This document shows, piece after piece, positions 11,501-23,200 of a stretch of DNA of 64,000 nucleotides (the first letter of the stretch is position 1; each line of letters begins with the position of its first letter). The notes below the pieces were generated by a model. That model was not told where the DNA came from. It searched no databases and saw only the letters and a program-made list of their open reading frames with translations. Source of the stretch: Zasmidium citrigriseum (Eukaryota > Ascomycota > Dothideomycetes > Mycosphaerellales > Mycosphaerellaceae); contig NHNW01000002.1 in the NCBI GenBank assembly GCA_002786025.1, forward strand, positions 682,001 to 746,000, given 5' to 3'. A program made the translations under genes and the position numbers.

Positions 11501-13509
11501 AGATCAGACGCATGGACGAAGCTCAACAGCGGAATTATCAGCTGCCACCAGGACTTGGTGGTCAGAGCGAGACCATCTACAAGCGTGTGATCATGAAGTT
11601 GTACGGACGCGAAAAGGGCGCCGAGGTGATCAATTCTCTCACTGAACGCCCATTCGTGGTCATTCCAGTCCTCCTCAACAGACTGAAGGAGAGACTGGAG
11701 ACGTGGAAGATGGCACAGCGGGAGTGGGAGAAGGTTTGGCGTGAGCAGACGCAAAAGATGTTCTGGAAGTCCCTCGACCATCAGGCCGCAAATGCCAAAA
11801 CGAACGATCGCCGGCAGTTCCAGACCAAAACCCTGCAGGCGGAAATTCAGGTCAAGCACGAAGAGATGAAGCGTGCATCCAACATCAACCCCAGCATGCG
11901 ACGCCTTCCGCAGATGGAGTTCTCCGTCGAAGAGAAGAACGTCCTCCTCGACACTACCTATCTGGTCCTCACCCACGTGGACGCTCACATGAGCACTGAT
12001 CATCCAAACCTCTTCAACATGATCCTCGACTTTGTCATCTTGTTCTTCGGTCTAGATGCAGCCGATGCGCGGAGGTACATTGAGAAGCGTCTTTCGCAAT
12101 CTTCTCACCTGGAGCCTGTCGAAGACCCAGCCTCTGGAGACGAAGACCCGACTGCTTCGCGCAAGGGTGGCGCTCCCAAGACCAGCAGCTTGCTTCGAGC
12201 GACTCTTGATAGGGGAAGGAAGCAGAACCGAACTCGCGACGACAGTAATGCCTCGGACAGCCGTGCAAGTACTCCAGATATTGCCTCGAACGCCGACAAT
12301 GCCGAGAACCCTGCGGACGACGAGATGGCGGTTGATCCACCCGAGGACCCAGAGAACAAGGAGGGCGTGCCTAACGGGCGTTGGATGGATCATCCCACGG
12401 ACAAGAACATGCAGGGCGGCAAGAGTCTCAACCCCCACGAGCTCAAGAATCGCGATGTGTATCACTTCTGGGCCAACACGCCGATCTACTGCTTCCTTCG
12501 TCTGTTCCTCATGCTTTACGAGCGTCTGGCAAAGCTGAAGAATGCGGAGAACACCGTTCGGGATGCTGTGCAGAATGCGAAGAAGGTGAAGCCGGCGATC
12601 GAGCTTGGGATTGTCGACAAGCTTCCCAGCGACTACTTCAGCGACACGAGCGACAGCGCCAACTACTACGAACAGATGCTCTCGAAATTTGAGGATCTTC
12701 TGCGAGGCGAAGTGGATCAACTCGAACACGAGGACACCCTTCGGCGATACTACCTGCAAACGGGTTACCAGCTCTATCCGCTGGACAAGATTGTCACGAC
12801 ATTGACTCGTGACGCCGTCCTGTTCATGAATGGAGAGAGCAAGGACAAGTCTGCCGACATCTACGCTCTGTTTAAGAAGGACCGTGTCAAGGAACAGAGC
12901 AGCGCAACCCAGCAGACCGATTATCGCAAGGCTGTGGAGAAGATGGTCAAGGATTCCGAAGTCTATCGCATTGACTTCGTACCCTCTTTTAAGCAGGAGG
13001 GTCAAGACACGCCTCTTGAACAGGCACTCGGCAAGGTGAAGGTCTACCTCTCCAAGCGCGACGACCCGATTGCCGATGATGGATTGACTGAATCCGAACG
13101 TGAAGACCGCTGGCGGTACTACATCGCTTCGTACACTTCGGTCGATAACACGGACGGAGTCGATCTCAGCAACGTCTCGTACCCATTCCTCATGGGTAAT
13201 GTCCGTGTCTTCGGTGCTGATCCAAAATCGGAGGAATTCCCGCCGGCTCCTGGAAGATTCATCGAGGTCAAGAATGAGGAGAGGCTCGAAGTGCGGATCG
13301 CTGTTGGCAATTACCGGGCCTTCTACCAACCTGGGACGTTCGAGTCGTGGCATTCCCACGACCAAGACGAAGAGGGATCGGAGTGGCCAACCCAGCGTGA
13401 CGATGCCGTCAAGGACATGACCATGAACAACAGCGCGATGGTGGATATGTCGAAGGATGAGGTCGAGAATAAGAACTCGAGTTTCCAGTCTATTATTGGT
13501 AGCGAGTAA
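8521..13509 (+). CDS. SIN3: SIN3 transcriptional corepressor scaffold
   Basis: SIN3 is the nuclear scaffold of the Rpd3-type histone deacetylase complex. Four exons are proposed: 8521-8627, 8796-10218, 10283-10345 and 10462-13509, giving about 1546 aa, near the yeast length. A Pro/Gln-rich N terminus precedes PAH1 (about residues 277-345, [16 protein letters not shown]), PAH2 (about 493-575, [11 protein letters not shown] joined to [17 protein letters not shown]) and PAH3 (about 702-765, [16 protein letters not shown]). The HDAC-interaction region begins [12 protein letters not shown] near 788 and the Sin3 C-terminal domain follows. The start at 8521 ([14 protein letters not shown]) splices in frame through a 168-nt intron. 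The 63-nt exon 3 lies inside PAH2 and is preceded by an AAG|GCAAGT donor, a GC-AG intron. The large - strand frames opposite are shadows. Confidence 0.95.
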
Positions 13510-13828
13510 GTTTGAACGAATCGAACGGGAGGGATGATTGGAAAGGGTCAGCGCATCTTGAAGATGCCTGCGCCAGTTTTGCGGTTCCTGAAGGGATTGT
13601 CGAACGAGTCTTGGTTTCCTGACCTTAGGAATGAATTGATTTATCGATAGCATGAGAATCATTGAAGAATCATCAAAACCTATGCTCAACGCTTTCCGTT
13701 CGAATTGCTCTACAATCAATATAAGCACCCTAGAGAGTTTCCATAAAGGCCGATGTCGGCACTTTCGACTGAAGCTCGCCAAGATGCGGAGGTCGCGTCC
13801 CCCTTTCTCTCTTCTCTCGCACCTCAAA
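13510..13828. other. Convergent 3' region of SIN3 and the MFS transporter
   Basis: These 319 bp lie between two converging genes and should hold both 3' UTRs. AT-rich stretches such as the one around 13630-13680 may contain polyadenylation signals. No gene or repeat was recognised. Confidence 0.4.
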
Positions 13829-15585
13829 CTACTCGACATGTTCGACGACGGCACCCTTGGTGTAGTGAGTCTCTGCCATGGCTGCTAGACTATCCGTGTT
13901 GCGGTACTGCTTGGTATCCCGCCAGCCAACGAATAGCGGTGCCTTGCTGAACAAGTTCTCCATCTCTTCCAACGGCAGCTTCTTCGTCTCTGGCAAGAAG
14001 GCCCAAAAGAAGAGGGCATTGGTGAAGTTACCGATGACGAAAAGCAGGTAGAAGCGCCAGCCGACATTTTTCATGCCGACATTGGTTACTTGACCGATCA
14101 TGGTGCTGTGGCGAGGAGTTAGCTTTGAGTAAGTCAAGACGTGAGCTCAAGACTTCAGCTTTGCTTGCTCTCTAGGTAAGTCAAGGCTTGAGGGCGGGAA
14201 ACACTGACTTGAAAGCAAATGAGGTCATGGTCGCAATGGCCACTCCATACGACCTCGTCTTGGTATCGAAGATCTCGGCCGGCAGAATCCAAGACAGCGA
14301 GCCCATGCTGGCGAAGACGAAGTTGAAGACCCACGTCATGGCGATGAAGCCCCAATGAGCGCCGCTGTTGGCTGATGCGGGTGGAAATTCTGCAAGAAGG
14401 GCGGTGCTGACTATGAAGGTCACGCACATACCCAGATTGCCGCCGATGATGAGCGAACGACGGCCGATGCGGTCGACCACGAACATTACGACGACTTCGC
14501 CCAGAAGGCCGATGATGGAGTTGACGGCTTGCCATTTGAGTGTCTCTCGGTTGTCGATTCCGATTTGGCTCTGCAAATTGGTCAGTCGAGAGCTCTGCTT
14601 CTTTCGGATTCGAGGAGTACGTACGAAGATGGTCGTGCTGTAGTACTGGATGGCCGAGACTCCCGTCATCTGCGTAGCAGCTTGGATGCCACAGGCGAGC
14701 ATGACCCGACGGAAGCTCGACTTGGTGGAGAAGAGTTCCTTGATACTCTTGGCTTCACGCTCCTTCTCGAAGGTGATCTGCATCTGAATCTGATCATACT
14801 CGGCCAAGACGAAGGGGTCGTTCGTGTTGCCGTTGGCGTGCAATCTCGCGAGCGTCCTGAGACCCTCATCGCTTCTGCCTTTAGCAATCAGGTATCTCGG
14901 CGATTCTGGGAAGAGAAAGATCATTGAGGCTATGATCGCTGCCGGGACGATTTGAATGCCGAAGGGGATACGCCATTGCCGACTGTCCGTGAAGGAGACG
15001 TATGTGCCGTAGCTGAGCCAGGAGCCCACGACTCCACCGATTCCGAGCATGAACTGAACAAGGCCAGTGACGAAGCCGCGGATGTCTGGGTGGACGAGCT
15101 CCGCTTGGTAGAGAGGAACGATCATGACGAGGACACCGATCCTGCAGATATATCGTGAGCTTTGGCCCGTGGCTCTCGATGAACAGTACTCACGCCAGAC
15201 CCGCAATGAAACGACCTGCAATCACCATGCCATAGTTCTCAGCACCAGTCTGCAATGCCCCGCCGAGACAGAATATGAGTCCTCCAACTACGATCGTCCA
15301 TCTGCGGCCAAATTTCTCTGATATAAGACCAGCGATTGCGGCACCGAAGAACGCCCCCGCCGTCAGCATAGACGCAACGAGACTGAGCTCCGCCGTGGAA
15401 GGATTGAACTTGTCGACGAAGGACTGGCTTGCGACGACTAGCAACTGTTAGCGTGACCAATTTTTAGAGACTTGGCTCATGAACCGACCTTCAGCAACAA
15501 TCGTCAAGTCATAGCCGTAGAGGAATGATCCCAGCGAGGCGAAGACGCCCACTAGGATCTGGTAGAGCTTTGGTGGGAGACCCAT
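13829..15585 (-). CDS. MFS sugar transporter (sugar porter family)
   Basis: This is a proton-coupled sugar-porter-type major facilitator with about 12 transmembrane helices in 498 aa. Five exons are proposed (15585-15489, 15437-15194, 15141-14625, 14570-14209, 14105-13829), whose lengths and phases all fit. Family marks are the MGLPPKLYQILVG start followed by GSFLYGYDLTIVAE, the SEKFGRR loop, PESPRYLI after helix 6, VDRIGRR, and the closing PETKKLPLEEME motif. It is transcribed divergently from the alpha-L-rhamnosidase with a 350-bp shared promoter, suggesting uptake of rhamnose, rhamnosides or a related plant sugar. The substrate is inferred from context only. The first intron has a weak GTCGGT donor. 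Confidence 0.91.
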
Positions 15586-15935
15586 TCTCGAAATTGTGGA
15601 TTGATGGTTGAAGTTGGTGCAATCAGAGATTCAGACTTGTCTAGAGCGAGACACGTGGTATGCCAGGATGATCATCGCCCTAAATACACTGCCTCGTGTT
15701 CTGTTGCGAGAGCAGTCTGGACTTCATTCACCCGAGGGCTTGTTAGCGTGGCGGTCCCTTGAACCAAGCTTTCGAGATCGACGGCGCCTCCTTCGTGCGG
15801 GGATACAAAGTTACGATTCTGTACTATGATGAGGCTTGCAGACAACATTATCCCGACCGAGAATATGTTCCACCGAGGGGCCGATGGCTATATTCACGGC
15901 ACACGCGTGTCTAGAGCAAGTTGAAAGAAGCAACG
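15586..15935. promoter_or_regulatory. Shared divergent promoter of sugar transporter and alpha-L-rhamnosidase
   Basis: The 350-bp gap between the two start codons must drive both genes. Two direct copies of ACCGAG (15856-15861 and 15872-15877), separated by 10 bp, lie 59-80 bp upstream of the rhamnosidase ATG. They carry CCG triplets of the kind bound by Zn2Cys6 regulators. This is a candidate site only. Confidence 0.35.
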
Positions 15936-18632
15936 ATGGTCCAGCCTACGAATTTGCGTGCCGAGCATCACGCGCTCAATACTATCGGAATTGGCGAAGC
16001 GCAGCCTCGTCTTTCGTGGAGGTTTGAAGGAACGGAGGTGGATTGGAAGCAGCGTGGTTATGCTTTGGAAGTCTTCTGGTCCAATGGTGACACTGCAACC
16101 GTGCAAGTTGAATCGGCTCAATCAAGGCTTGTTCCGTGGCCATGGCGAACACTCCATTCTTGCGAAAGATGCCACGTTCGAGTGCGTGTGGTGGGTGTTG
16201 GCAGAATCAAACATTCGCCTTGGTCAGAGTGGACGGCCATTGAGACGGGCCTTCTACACCTCAGTGAGTGGCAATGCTCGCTGATCGAACCTGTTGGCAG
16301 CCTTGTGCCTGGGCGGCCTGTCATCTTCCGTTCGAACGTTCGATGCAGTGCAGCACTCACATCTGCCCGGTTGTATATCACCACCCATGGCATCTACGAC
16401 GCTCGGATCAACGATGTGGGAATCTCTGATCAAGTGCTCGCACCAGGTTGGACGAGCTATCACTATCGACTGGTGTACCAGACCTACGATGTCACTCAGC
16501 TGCTTCACTCTGGCCAGAACGACCTAAGCATTACGGTGGCAGACGGCTGGTATTGCGGGCGACTGGGATTCAACGGTGGCCGCAGGAACATCTACGGTGA
16601 CTCCATTGGTCTTGTTGCGAAGTTGGTGCTTCGATATTCCGATGGCTCAATTGAATCCCACGGAACTGACAGCACATGGGGCTGGAGTTACGGACCACAT
16701 CTCACTGCCAGTCTCTACGATGGCGAGACATACGATGCTAGGATTGCAATGACGGCCCCAAGCAGCTATCAGCCTGTTCGATGCAGACAACTTCCCAATA
16801 CTATCACAGCTCCCGATGGCCCTCCTGTTCGAAGGACGGAAGAAATCGCTGTCAAATCCATCATCATTACGCCTGCTGGAAAAACCATTCTGGACTTCGG
16901 TCAGAACTTCGCGGGATGGGTTCGCGTCAAAGTCCACTCATCCTCGCCTCGCGAGATCACTTTGAAGTATGCGGAGGTCCTCGAGAACGGCGAGCTTGGA
17001 GTCCGTCCACTGAGGCGAGCTCGAGCAACAGACACAGTCCTCATTCCTGGAGGAAAGTCGATTCTCTGGGAGCCGAAGTTCACATTTCATGGCTTTCGTT
17101 ACGTCCAAGTCGAGGGCTGGCAGGGCACTGTTCCAGCCACAGCGGTGACTGGTATCGTCATCCATACGGACATGGAACGGACCGGAGAGTTTAAGTGTTC
17201 CAATTCGATGCTCAACAAGCTGCACCAGAACATTGTCTGGTCAATGCGAAGCAACTTCTTGAGCATTCCAACAGACTGCCCTCAACGTGATGAGCGACTG
17301 GGCTGGACTGGAGATATCAATGTCTTCTCGGATACTGCCAACTATCTGTACGATACAGCGGGCATGCTCAGCTCTTGGATGAAGGATCTTGCCGCGGAGC
17401 AAGGTCAAGCCGACGGCATTGTACCACTCACCGTCCCGAACGTCATGCCAGGACTCGATAGCGAGCCGCACGCTATTTGGGGCGACACTGCTGTGATGCT
17501 GCCGTGGGCCATGTACATGGCCTTTGGAGACACGCGAATACTCGCTCGCCAGTACGATAGCATGAAAGCATGGCTGACATGCATCAAACGACGTTCGGAT
17601 GGCCTCTGGGACTATACCTCTGACTGGAAACTAGGTGACTGGCTGGATCCTGATTCTCCTCCTGACGATCCTGGAAATGCCAACACAGATCCTCTGCTGG
17701 TGGCAGATGCCTTTCTTGTGCATGCAGTATGCCTCATGTACCGCATCTCTAGAGCTTTGGAGCTTGGTGAAGAAGAGGCATTACATTGGCAGAAGGAGTA
17801 CATACGACTGAAGCAAGCCTTCAACCGAGAGTACATCTCGCCTTCTGGTCGCCTTGCCGCCGATACTCAAACAGCATACACTCTTGCCCTTCACTTCTCG
17901 CTCTACATGGACTTTTCGCAGATGAGCAAAGCGGCAGAGCGACTCGACTACCTCGTTCGCCGTCGCAGCCGTTTCTGCATCGCGACTGGATTCGCAGGCA
18001 CTCCTTATCTAGGGCATGCCATGACCAAGTGCGGCCTCTCGAACGTTTTCTACAGAATGCTCCTACATCAAAAGTGCCCATCCTGGCTGTACCCCGTCAC
18101 TATGGGCGCGACGACCATGTGGGAGCGTTGGGACAGCATGCTGCCATCCGGAGAAATCAATCCAGGCGAGATGACCAGCTTCAACCACTACGCCTTGGGC
18201 TCTGTTGGTTCTTGGATGCATCAAACGATTCTAGGTCTGCGTGCGCTTGAGCCTGGCTGGTCGAAGTTCGCCATCAATCCTGTCCCGGGCGGTGGTCTGG
18301 AATGGGCCGAGGGATCGTTTCGCAGCGGCTACGGTCTTTGTCGCGTGCGATGGGAGATTCGTCGAGCGAGGGCCGAATCAACGACGTCGTCCACTGAGGA
18401 TACGACTGTAAGACTCTGGATCCGAGTAGAAATTCCACCAAACACAGAGGCCGAGCTCACCTTGCCTGGGCGTGCATCGCGGACGCCCGAGACCCTGGGG
18501 AGCGGTTGCTACGAGAGGGAGATCGACTTCGCGCCTGACCAGTGGCCTCCTCGGGCTATCTATGCGCGATTTACCAACAGGGACGATGACTTGCTTGGAG
18601 TCAATGAAGATAGTGGCGTCAACTCTGTCTGA
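15936..18632 (+). CDS. Alpha-L-rhamnosidase, glycoside hydrolase family 78
   Basis: GH78 enzymes release terminal alpha-L-rhamnose from flavonoid glycosides and pectic rhamnogalacturonan fragments by an inverting mechanism. The 898-aa protein begins at ATG 15936 (MVQPTNLRAEHHALNTIG, PRLSWRFEG); upstream in-frame codons lack an ATG. The catalytic region is clear: TDCPQRDERLGWTGD (about residue 445) with its acidic residues, followed by WGDTAVMLPWAMYM and later WERWDSM. N-terminal beta-sandwich domains and the C-terminal GH78 beta domain are covered. No signal peptide is visible, so the enzyme is probably intracellular and acts on imported rhamnosides, consistent with the divergent transporter. 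It is intronless and uninterrupted. Confidence 0.93.
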   Translation: MVQPTNLRAEHHALNTIGIGEAQPRLSWRFEGTEVDWKQRGYALEVFWSNGDTATVQVESAQSRLVPWPWRTLHSCERCHVRVRVVGVGRIKHSPWSEWTAIETGLLHLSEWQCSLIEPVGSLVPGRPVIFRSNVRCSAALTSARLYITTHGIYDARINDVGISDQVLAPGWTSYHYRLVYQTYDVTQLLHSGQNDLSITVADGWYCGRLGFNGGRRNIYGDSIGLVAKLVLRYSDGSIESHGTDSTWGWSYGPHLTASLYDGETYDARIAMTAPSSYQPVRCRQLPNTITAPDGPPVRRTEEIAVKSIIITPAGKTILDFGQNFAGWVRVKVHSSSPREITLKYAEVLENGELGVRPLRRARATDTVLIPGGKSILWEPKFTFHGFRYVQVEGWQGTVPATAVTGIVIHTDMERTGEFKCSNSMLNKLHQNIVWSMRSNFLSIPTDCPQRDERLGWTGDINVFSDTANYLYDTAGMLSSWMKDLAAEQGQADGIVPLTVPNVMPGLDSEPHAIWGDTAVMLPWAMYMAFGDTRILARQYDSMKAWLTCIKRRSDGLWDYTSDWKLGDWLDPDSPPDDPGNANTDPLLVADAFLVHAVCLMYRISRALELGEEEALHWQKEYIRLKQAFNREYISPSGRLAADTQTAYTLALHFSLYMDFSQMSKAAERLDYLVRRRSRFCIATGFAGTPYLGHAMTKCGLSNVFYRMLLHQKCPSWLYPVTMGATTMWERWDSMLPSGEINPGEMTSFNHYALGSVGSWMHQTILGLRALEPGWSKFAINPVPGGGLEWAEGSFRSGYGLCRVRWEIRRARAESTTSSTEDTTVRLWIRVEIPPNTEAELTLPGRASRTPETLGSGCYEREIDFAPDQWPPRAIYARFTNRDDDLLGVNEDSGVNSV

Positions 18633-19199
18633 GGTGAAGTCGAAGCTGGATACAAGTGTTACGAGGAACTGCTTGCGCGCGAACATATCAACATCACTCC
18701 CAGACATTACTGCACCTGAATCCATGAAGGCTTTCACCTCTCCAAAGACCTCCAGTCATCACCGAAACGACTGCATGCTTCTCTGCAGTGGTTGGATCCT
18801 GCTTGGGAGTTGGTACGCCGCCATCATTCACCTAGCCTCATTTAGAGTTCCCCAGGTCCACCAATGATCGAGCTTCAAACCCGGCCTTGCAGGAGGAGCA
18901 TCATCTCAGCCAGACGAGCGGCCAGACCATCCCGTGTACGCCTCTCATCTCAATTCCTCGAAGTCTACCTCGGTGTGGTCTCTTCTCGGGTCATGTCGCT
19001 CGATCAATACGCCGACGAGTTGTCCGTGGCGTCTCCAAACTTTCTCCCCACGGGGTAGCCTCGTGCTCATGTTTCCCCGCGATCTGGAAGAGGTGCAAGA
19101 TGCTTGTGGAGTAGCAGAGGTGATGCATGGTATAAAGCAAAGCATCGATTGATTAGGAAATGGGAGAGATGCATCTCGAGCCTCGTCGCGATTCCCGCC
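18633..19199. other. Intergenic region upstream of the GH51 gene
   Basis: These 567 bp separate the rhamnosidase stop from the arabinofuranosidase start and should contain the GH51 promoter. Only short uninformative frames are present. CpA and TpG are present at normal density, so RIP has not spread this far. Confidence 0.45.
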
Positions 19200-19638
19200 A
19201 TGCATACAACGGTGGCCTTGCTGGGTCTTCTCTCCGTTGCGGCAGAGACATTCTCGTTGACTCTGAATGTCGCTTCATCGCCGCAGAATGCATCCAGCCC
19301 ACTCATGTATGGGCTGTTCTTTGAGGTTGGTACTGTTAGAGCCTTCTCAGATCTCTTCGACTCACATTCTCTCGCAGGACATCTATCACTCTGGCGATGG
19401 CGGCATGTACGGAGAGTTGATTCGCAACCGGGCATTTCAGGGAACTCAGAATGGCAACGGTGTCACCGGAACCCCAAGCCTGACGCCAACAACACAGTAC
19501 TGGTCTCCAGTAGGATCCGGCGTGTCATTGAGCATCGATTCCTCCACGCCGCAGCTCTCTTCAGCCCTTGCATCCCACATGAAAGTCTCCGTTCCGAGCG
19601 GTGCCAGTGGCCCGGTCGGATTTTGCAATGATGGGTAC
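19200..19638 (+). pseudogene. Alpha-L-arabinofuranosidase (GH51), 5' fragment interrupted by retrotransposon
   Basis: This is the N-terminal part of a secreted GH51 arabinofuranosidase. ATG 19200 opens a signal peptide (MHTTVALLGLLSVAAETFS); exon 1 ends at 19325 in MYGLFFE, and a 52-nt intron (19326-19377) precedes DIYHSGDGGMYGELIRNRAF, the family's N-terminal block. The frame runs to the target duplication at 19634-19638, after which a 14.1-kb element begins. Without the insertion and one duplicate copy, GFCNDGY would continue directly as YGFSVDS at 33754. As it stands, translation would stop within the element, so the allele is presumably null. The enzyme would release arabinose from arabinan or arabinoxylan. 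Confidence 0.9.
19634..19638. repeat. Target-site duplication GGTAC, left copy
   Basis: GGTAC directly abuts the TGTCAC start of the outer left LTR and is repeated at 33749-33753 after the right LTR. A five-base duplication is normal for Ty3/Gypsy integrase. Confidence 0.95.
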
Positions 19639-19791
19639 TGTCACAGGGTCACCTGACCACGACATCACATGACTACTTTGTATCTAGCTTCCATACTGCA
19701 GGGTAGTGTAATCCTTTCCTTCTTCACAGACAGTTAACAATATTATTACGAGTTAACTATAAAACGTACGCCTTAATCTTACTCCGTATTA
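19639..19791 (+). repeat. Left (5') LTR of outer element
   Basis: This 153-bp LTR matches the right LTR without gaps. I count 14 differences, all C/T or G/A transitions in CpA/TpG context; 12 are mutated in this copy. They concentrate towards the inner end, where mutation becomes saturating from about 19735 onward, while the outer 50 bases are nearly intact. Confidence 0.95.
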
Positions 19792-20249
19792 TAACTATCT
19801 ATCGTTTTATTACTACCCTAGTATTAGTATTACTAGCGCCGCCGTAGCTTAATCCTACTACCCGCGCTATATAGCGTTTATACGAGCTACGAAGAACGAA
19901 AACGATCTACGAAGTACGACTACGCCTAATAGAACTATAAGGTAGAGTCTAGTAAAGATTACTCGTATATCTCCTTACGATATATAATACGACGATACGA
20001 TAGTTATACTAACGATATTCGATAACGATTAGTAGAGTCTAGAAAGGATTACCCGTATATCGCTACTATAACGAGGAATTAAACGACGATATCTAGTACT
20101 AATATATTAGGAAGAAAGATTTATACTACCCTAGCGTTAAAAGAGGAAATTACTAAGAATATTATAGAACTTTACTATTAAGCACCCTATAGAATACTAA
20201 CTACCTATAAAATTAGAATTACCTAACGTATATACTAAATTATACTATA

Positions 20250-23200
20250 CTATACTACCTTTCCCCTAGCCTTTAACCTTTAGGCGGAGCCTTTAAGTAT
20301 CGTATACCTCTAAACCCTAACGAAGACTATACGACTATAGACTATCGATACCCGTATATTATAGAGATACTAAGCTCTAATACCGAATTCCTCCGACGAA
20401 AGGAGAAGATCCTCTAATAAGAGGATATCCTATACCCTCTACGACTAGTACTTATATCTACGTTTAAGCGACTATATACCCCGATATAAGAAAGCTAAAC
20501 TTAAGAGCGATTATAAACTTTACGATTTAGGAACTAGGCCTATCTTAGCGACTAATACCTTATTCCTCTAAATACGCTAGGTTACTTCCTCGAGACTACC
20601 TTCCTTACTAATAGCTAGAATAGCGGACTATTATATAATCTAGATAGTCCTTCTAGAGAGGAACTAAGTTCCTATATCCTACTATCGAAGAGAACCTAAT
20701 AGATTCCTTTAAAAGAACTAGGACCTAGCTTATTAATAATAGACGCCGACTAGAGTAGCGTAGCTACCGAAGAGGAGGAATCTAAGGAATAACTTTAAGA
20801 GCTATAAGACGAGCCTTAGATAGGTACCCTAGACGTAAGGGAGTTTATACCTAAAGATCGTAGTTAAGATAATCGACTAGCTTCTCGCTATACGAGGAAT
20901 AACTTTAGAGTCGATAGCGCGTAAGAGCTAAAGGTACAAGTCGATAAGAACCCCGCTACCTAGCTAGATATCCTATATTAATACGTAGGTAATTATAGGC
21001 TCGAGTTCGCGGGACATAAAATAGCCTATAATAAGAATAAGGACCTAGCGAAGTAGTTAAAGGCCGCTAACGTAGCGCTTTAGTCCGAAATAGTAGAGGC
21101 TTAGCGTCTCGGAAAAGCTTTAAAGAAGCTAGAAGATATAGCTCTAAAGACGATTACTTAAGTCGAGGAGCTACGTAAGTAGATTAATAATATCGAAGCT
21201 AAAGCTCCTATATTTATCTAGAAAGTAGATAACCTAAAGTAGTAGAACTACTAGTTAAAAGAGGATAAACGTAATCTCGAACGCTAACTTATTAAAGTAA
21301 GATAATAACTCTAAGCCTTAAACGAAGAACCGCTACCGTCTCCTATACGCCTACGCTAATAGCTACTATCGCCGCTAATCGTACTAGTACTAACGAACTA
21401 ACGTTCTAATATTAGAGCGATACTCGATACCTTTAACGACGACGACGACGCCGAGTTATTCGTACTAGATAATAAAGGAATATAATACCTTCCCTAACTC
21501 CGAATACTAGGTATACGACCTTATACCTATTTTAATAATAACCCGCCGTTACCGTAAATCTTAGGAGGCCGTATAGAAGACTACGGTATACTAATATATT
21601 ACTAACGAGCCCGTTTAACGTATAACGAAGGCACTCTAGTAACTACCGTTACTCGAGGGTTAAATCGAGTAATATACCTAAAGCCTACTATCTTTAATAG
21701 TTCCTCTAAAGACGATATAACTTTCTAAGAATAGAAGTAGAAGATAGAACTCTACTTCGAGTACGAGAGCTACTATTACTATATAGACGAATACGCGGTT
21801 AAAGTAGCTATTACTAATACTACTAGTCCTATATAAAGGAAGATTAAGAACTAAGTCTATAAGTTCGAGATATCGACTAACGTACTCGATACCCTTTCCT
21901 ATTACTATAGAGAGTACTATAAGAAGGAACTATATTAGTCGAAATTCTTTAAGCTAAAGCTAATACCTAGATAGAAGATTAATAACTTCTAGACGGAGTT
22001 TAAAGAGGAGGTCGGGTATATAGATTTTAAGCCTATACTAAAGGGTAGACCTATACCTAAAGCTACGTACTTTATATCTATAATTAAAGGCACTAAGTAG
22101 TAGAAGAGGCTAGCTAACTAAGGCGGTACTAACAAGTTCTATACCCTAGAGGATATAGTCGACTATATCCGTTACTAAGAAATCCTTAAAGATAGCTATA
22201 GAGAAATACTAGCTTGCCCTTCCGTAACCGATTAGCTATTAATATTACGACGCTCGACCGTACCTAGTTCCTTCTAGCGCTCGGGAGGTAATACTAATAG
22301 CGACGACTAACCTTTCCTTAACTAGGTTAATAAACGCCTACGCTATAGATATAACTAGAGTAAAGTAGGACGGAAGTTTACCTCTCTTATAGAGGTAGAC
22401 CTTAACTATATAGGTAAGAATACTTACTTCGCCTACTAGGAAGTCGGATATCTACGAAATAGCCGCGCCTATCCGATATTTAAGTACTAGGTTAATAAGA
22501 CTATACGCTAGAATACCGTCGGTATACTAGACGATACCGAAGAGGAAGAACCTAGAGCTAAAGTAGACGACGATAAATAAGACGATATCGATAAACTTAT
22601 CGATATATAGGAAGATAAGGAAAACGACGAGTCTTAGTAATATCTAACGACCTATCGCTAAGACCTACGACTAAGCTATCGTTACTACTCCCGCTCTAAC
22701 TAACAATTACTCTAGACCTACCTTAATAACTCTAAGTAGGTAAAGAAGTCCGGATTACTATAGTTAAGACTTCCTAATACCTAGTCGATATCTTAGACTA
22801 TATTACCTTCCTAGTATTACTAAATATATATTAAGTAATATACTATATAGATAGTAGAGTAATAGCTTACTACGTTAACTAAGAACTTATTCGACGATTA
22901 AACCTTAAGAAACATAATCTCGTAAAGCCTATTCTAGTCTCGTACGTAAACGGTAGTAAAGGTCTCGGTATATAATACTAGACGACTATTAACCTTAATA
23001 TCGAAGGCTACGTCGAGTAATTGCCTTACTTTATTATAGAACTAGAATATAATATCGTACTAGGAGCGCTATAGCTAAATATATATAACCTATATCTCGA
23101 CTAGTTAACTAAGTCGATATTATTTAACTCTTACTACTACTATACTACCTATAACGCCGCTACGTATCTCGGATAATTATACTAACTTCTTCTAGATCGA

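Noticed and set aside
12052..13854. 600-codon - strand frame opposite SIN3
   Set aside because: It is an antisense shadow of the long SIN3 C-terminal exon, with no domain, and exists because of SIN3 codon bias. The same applies to the 356-codon frame at 10933-12003.
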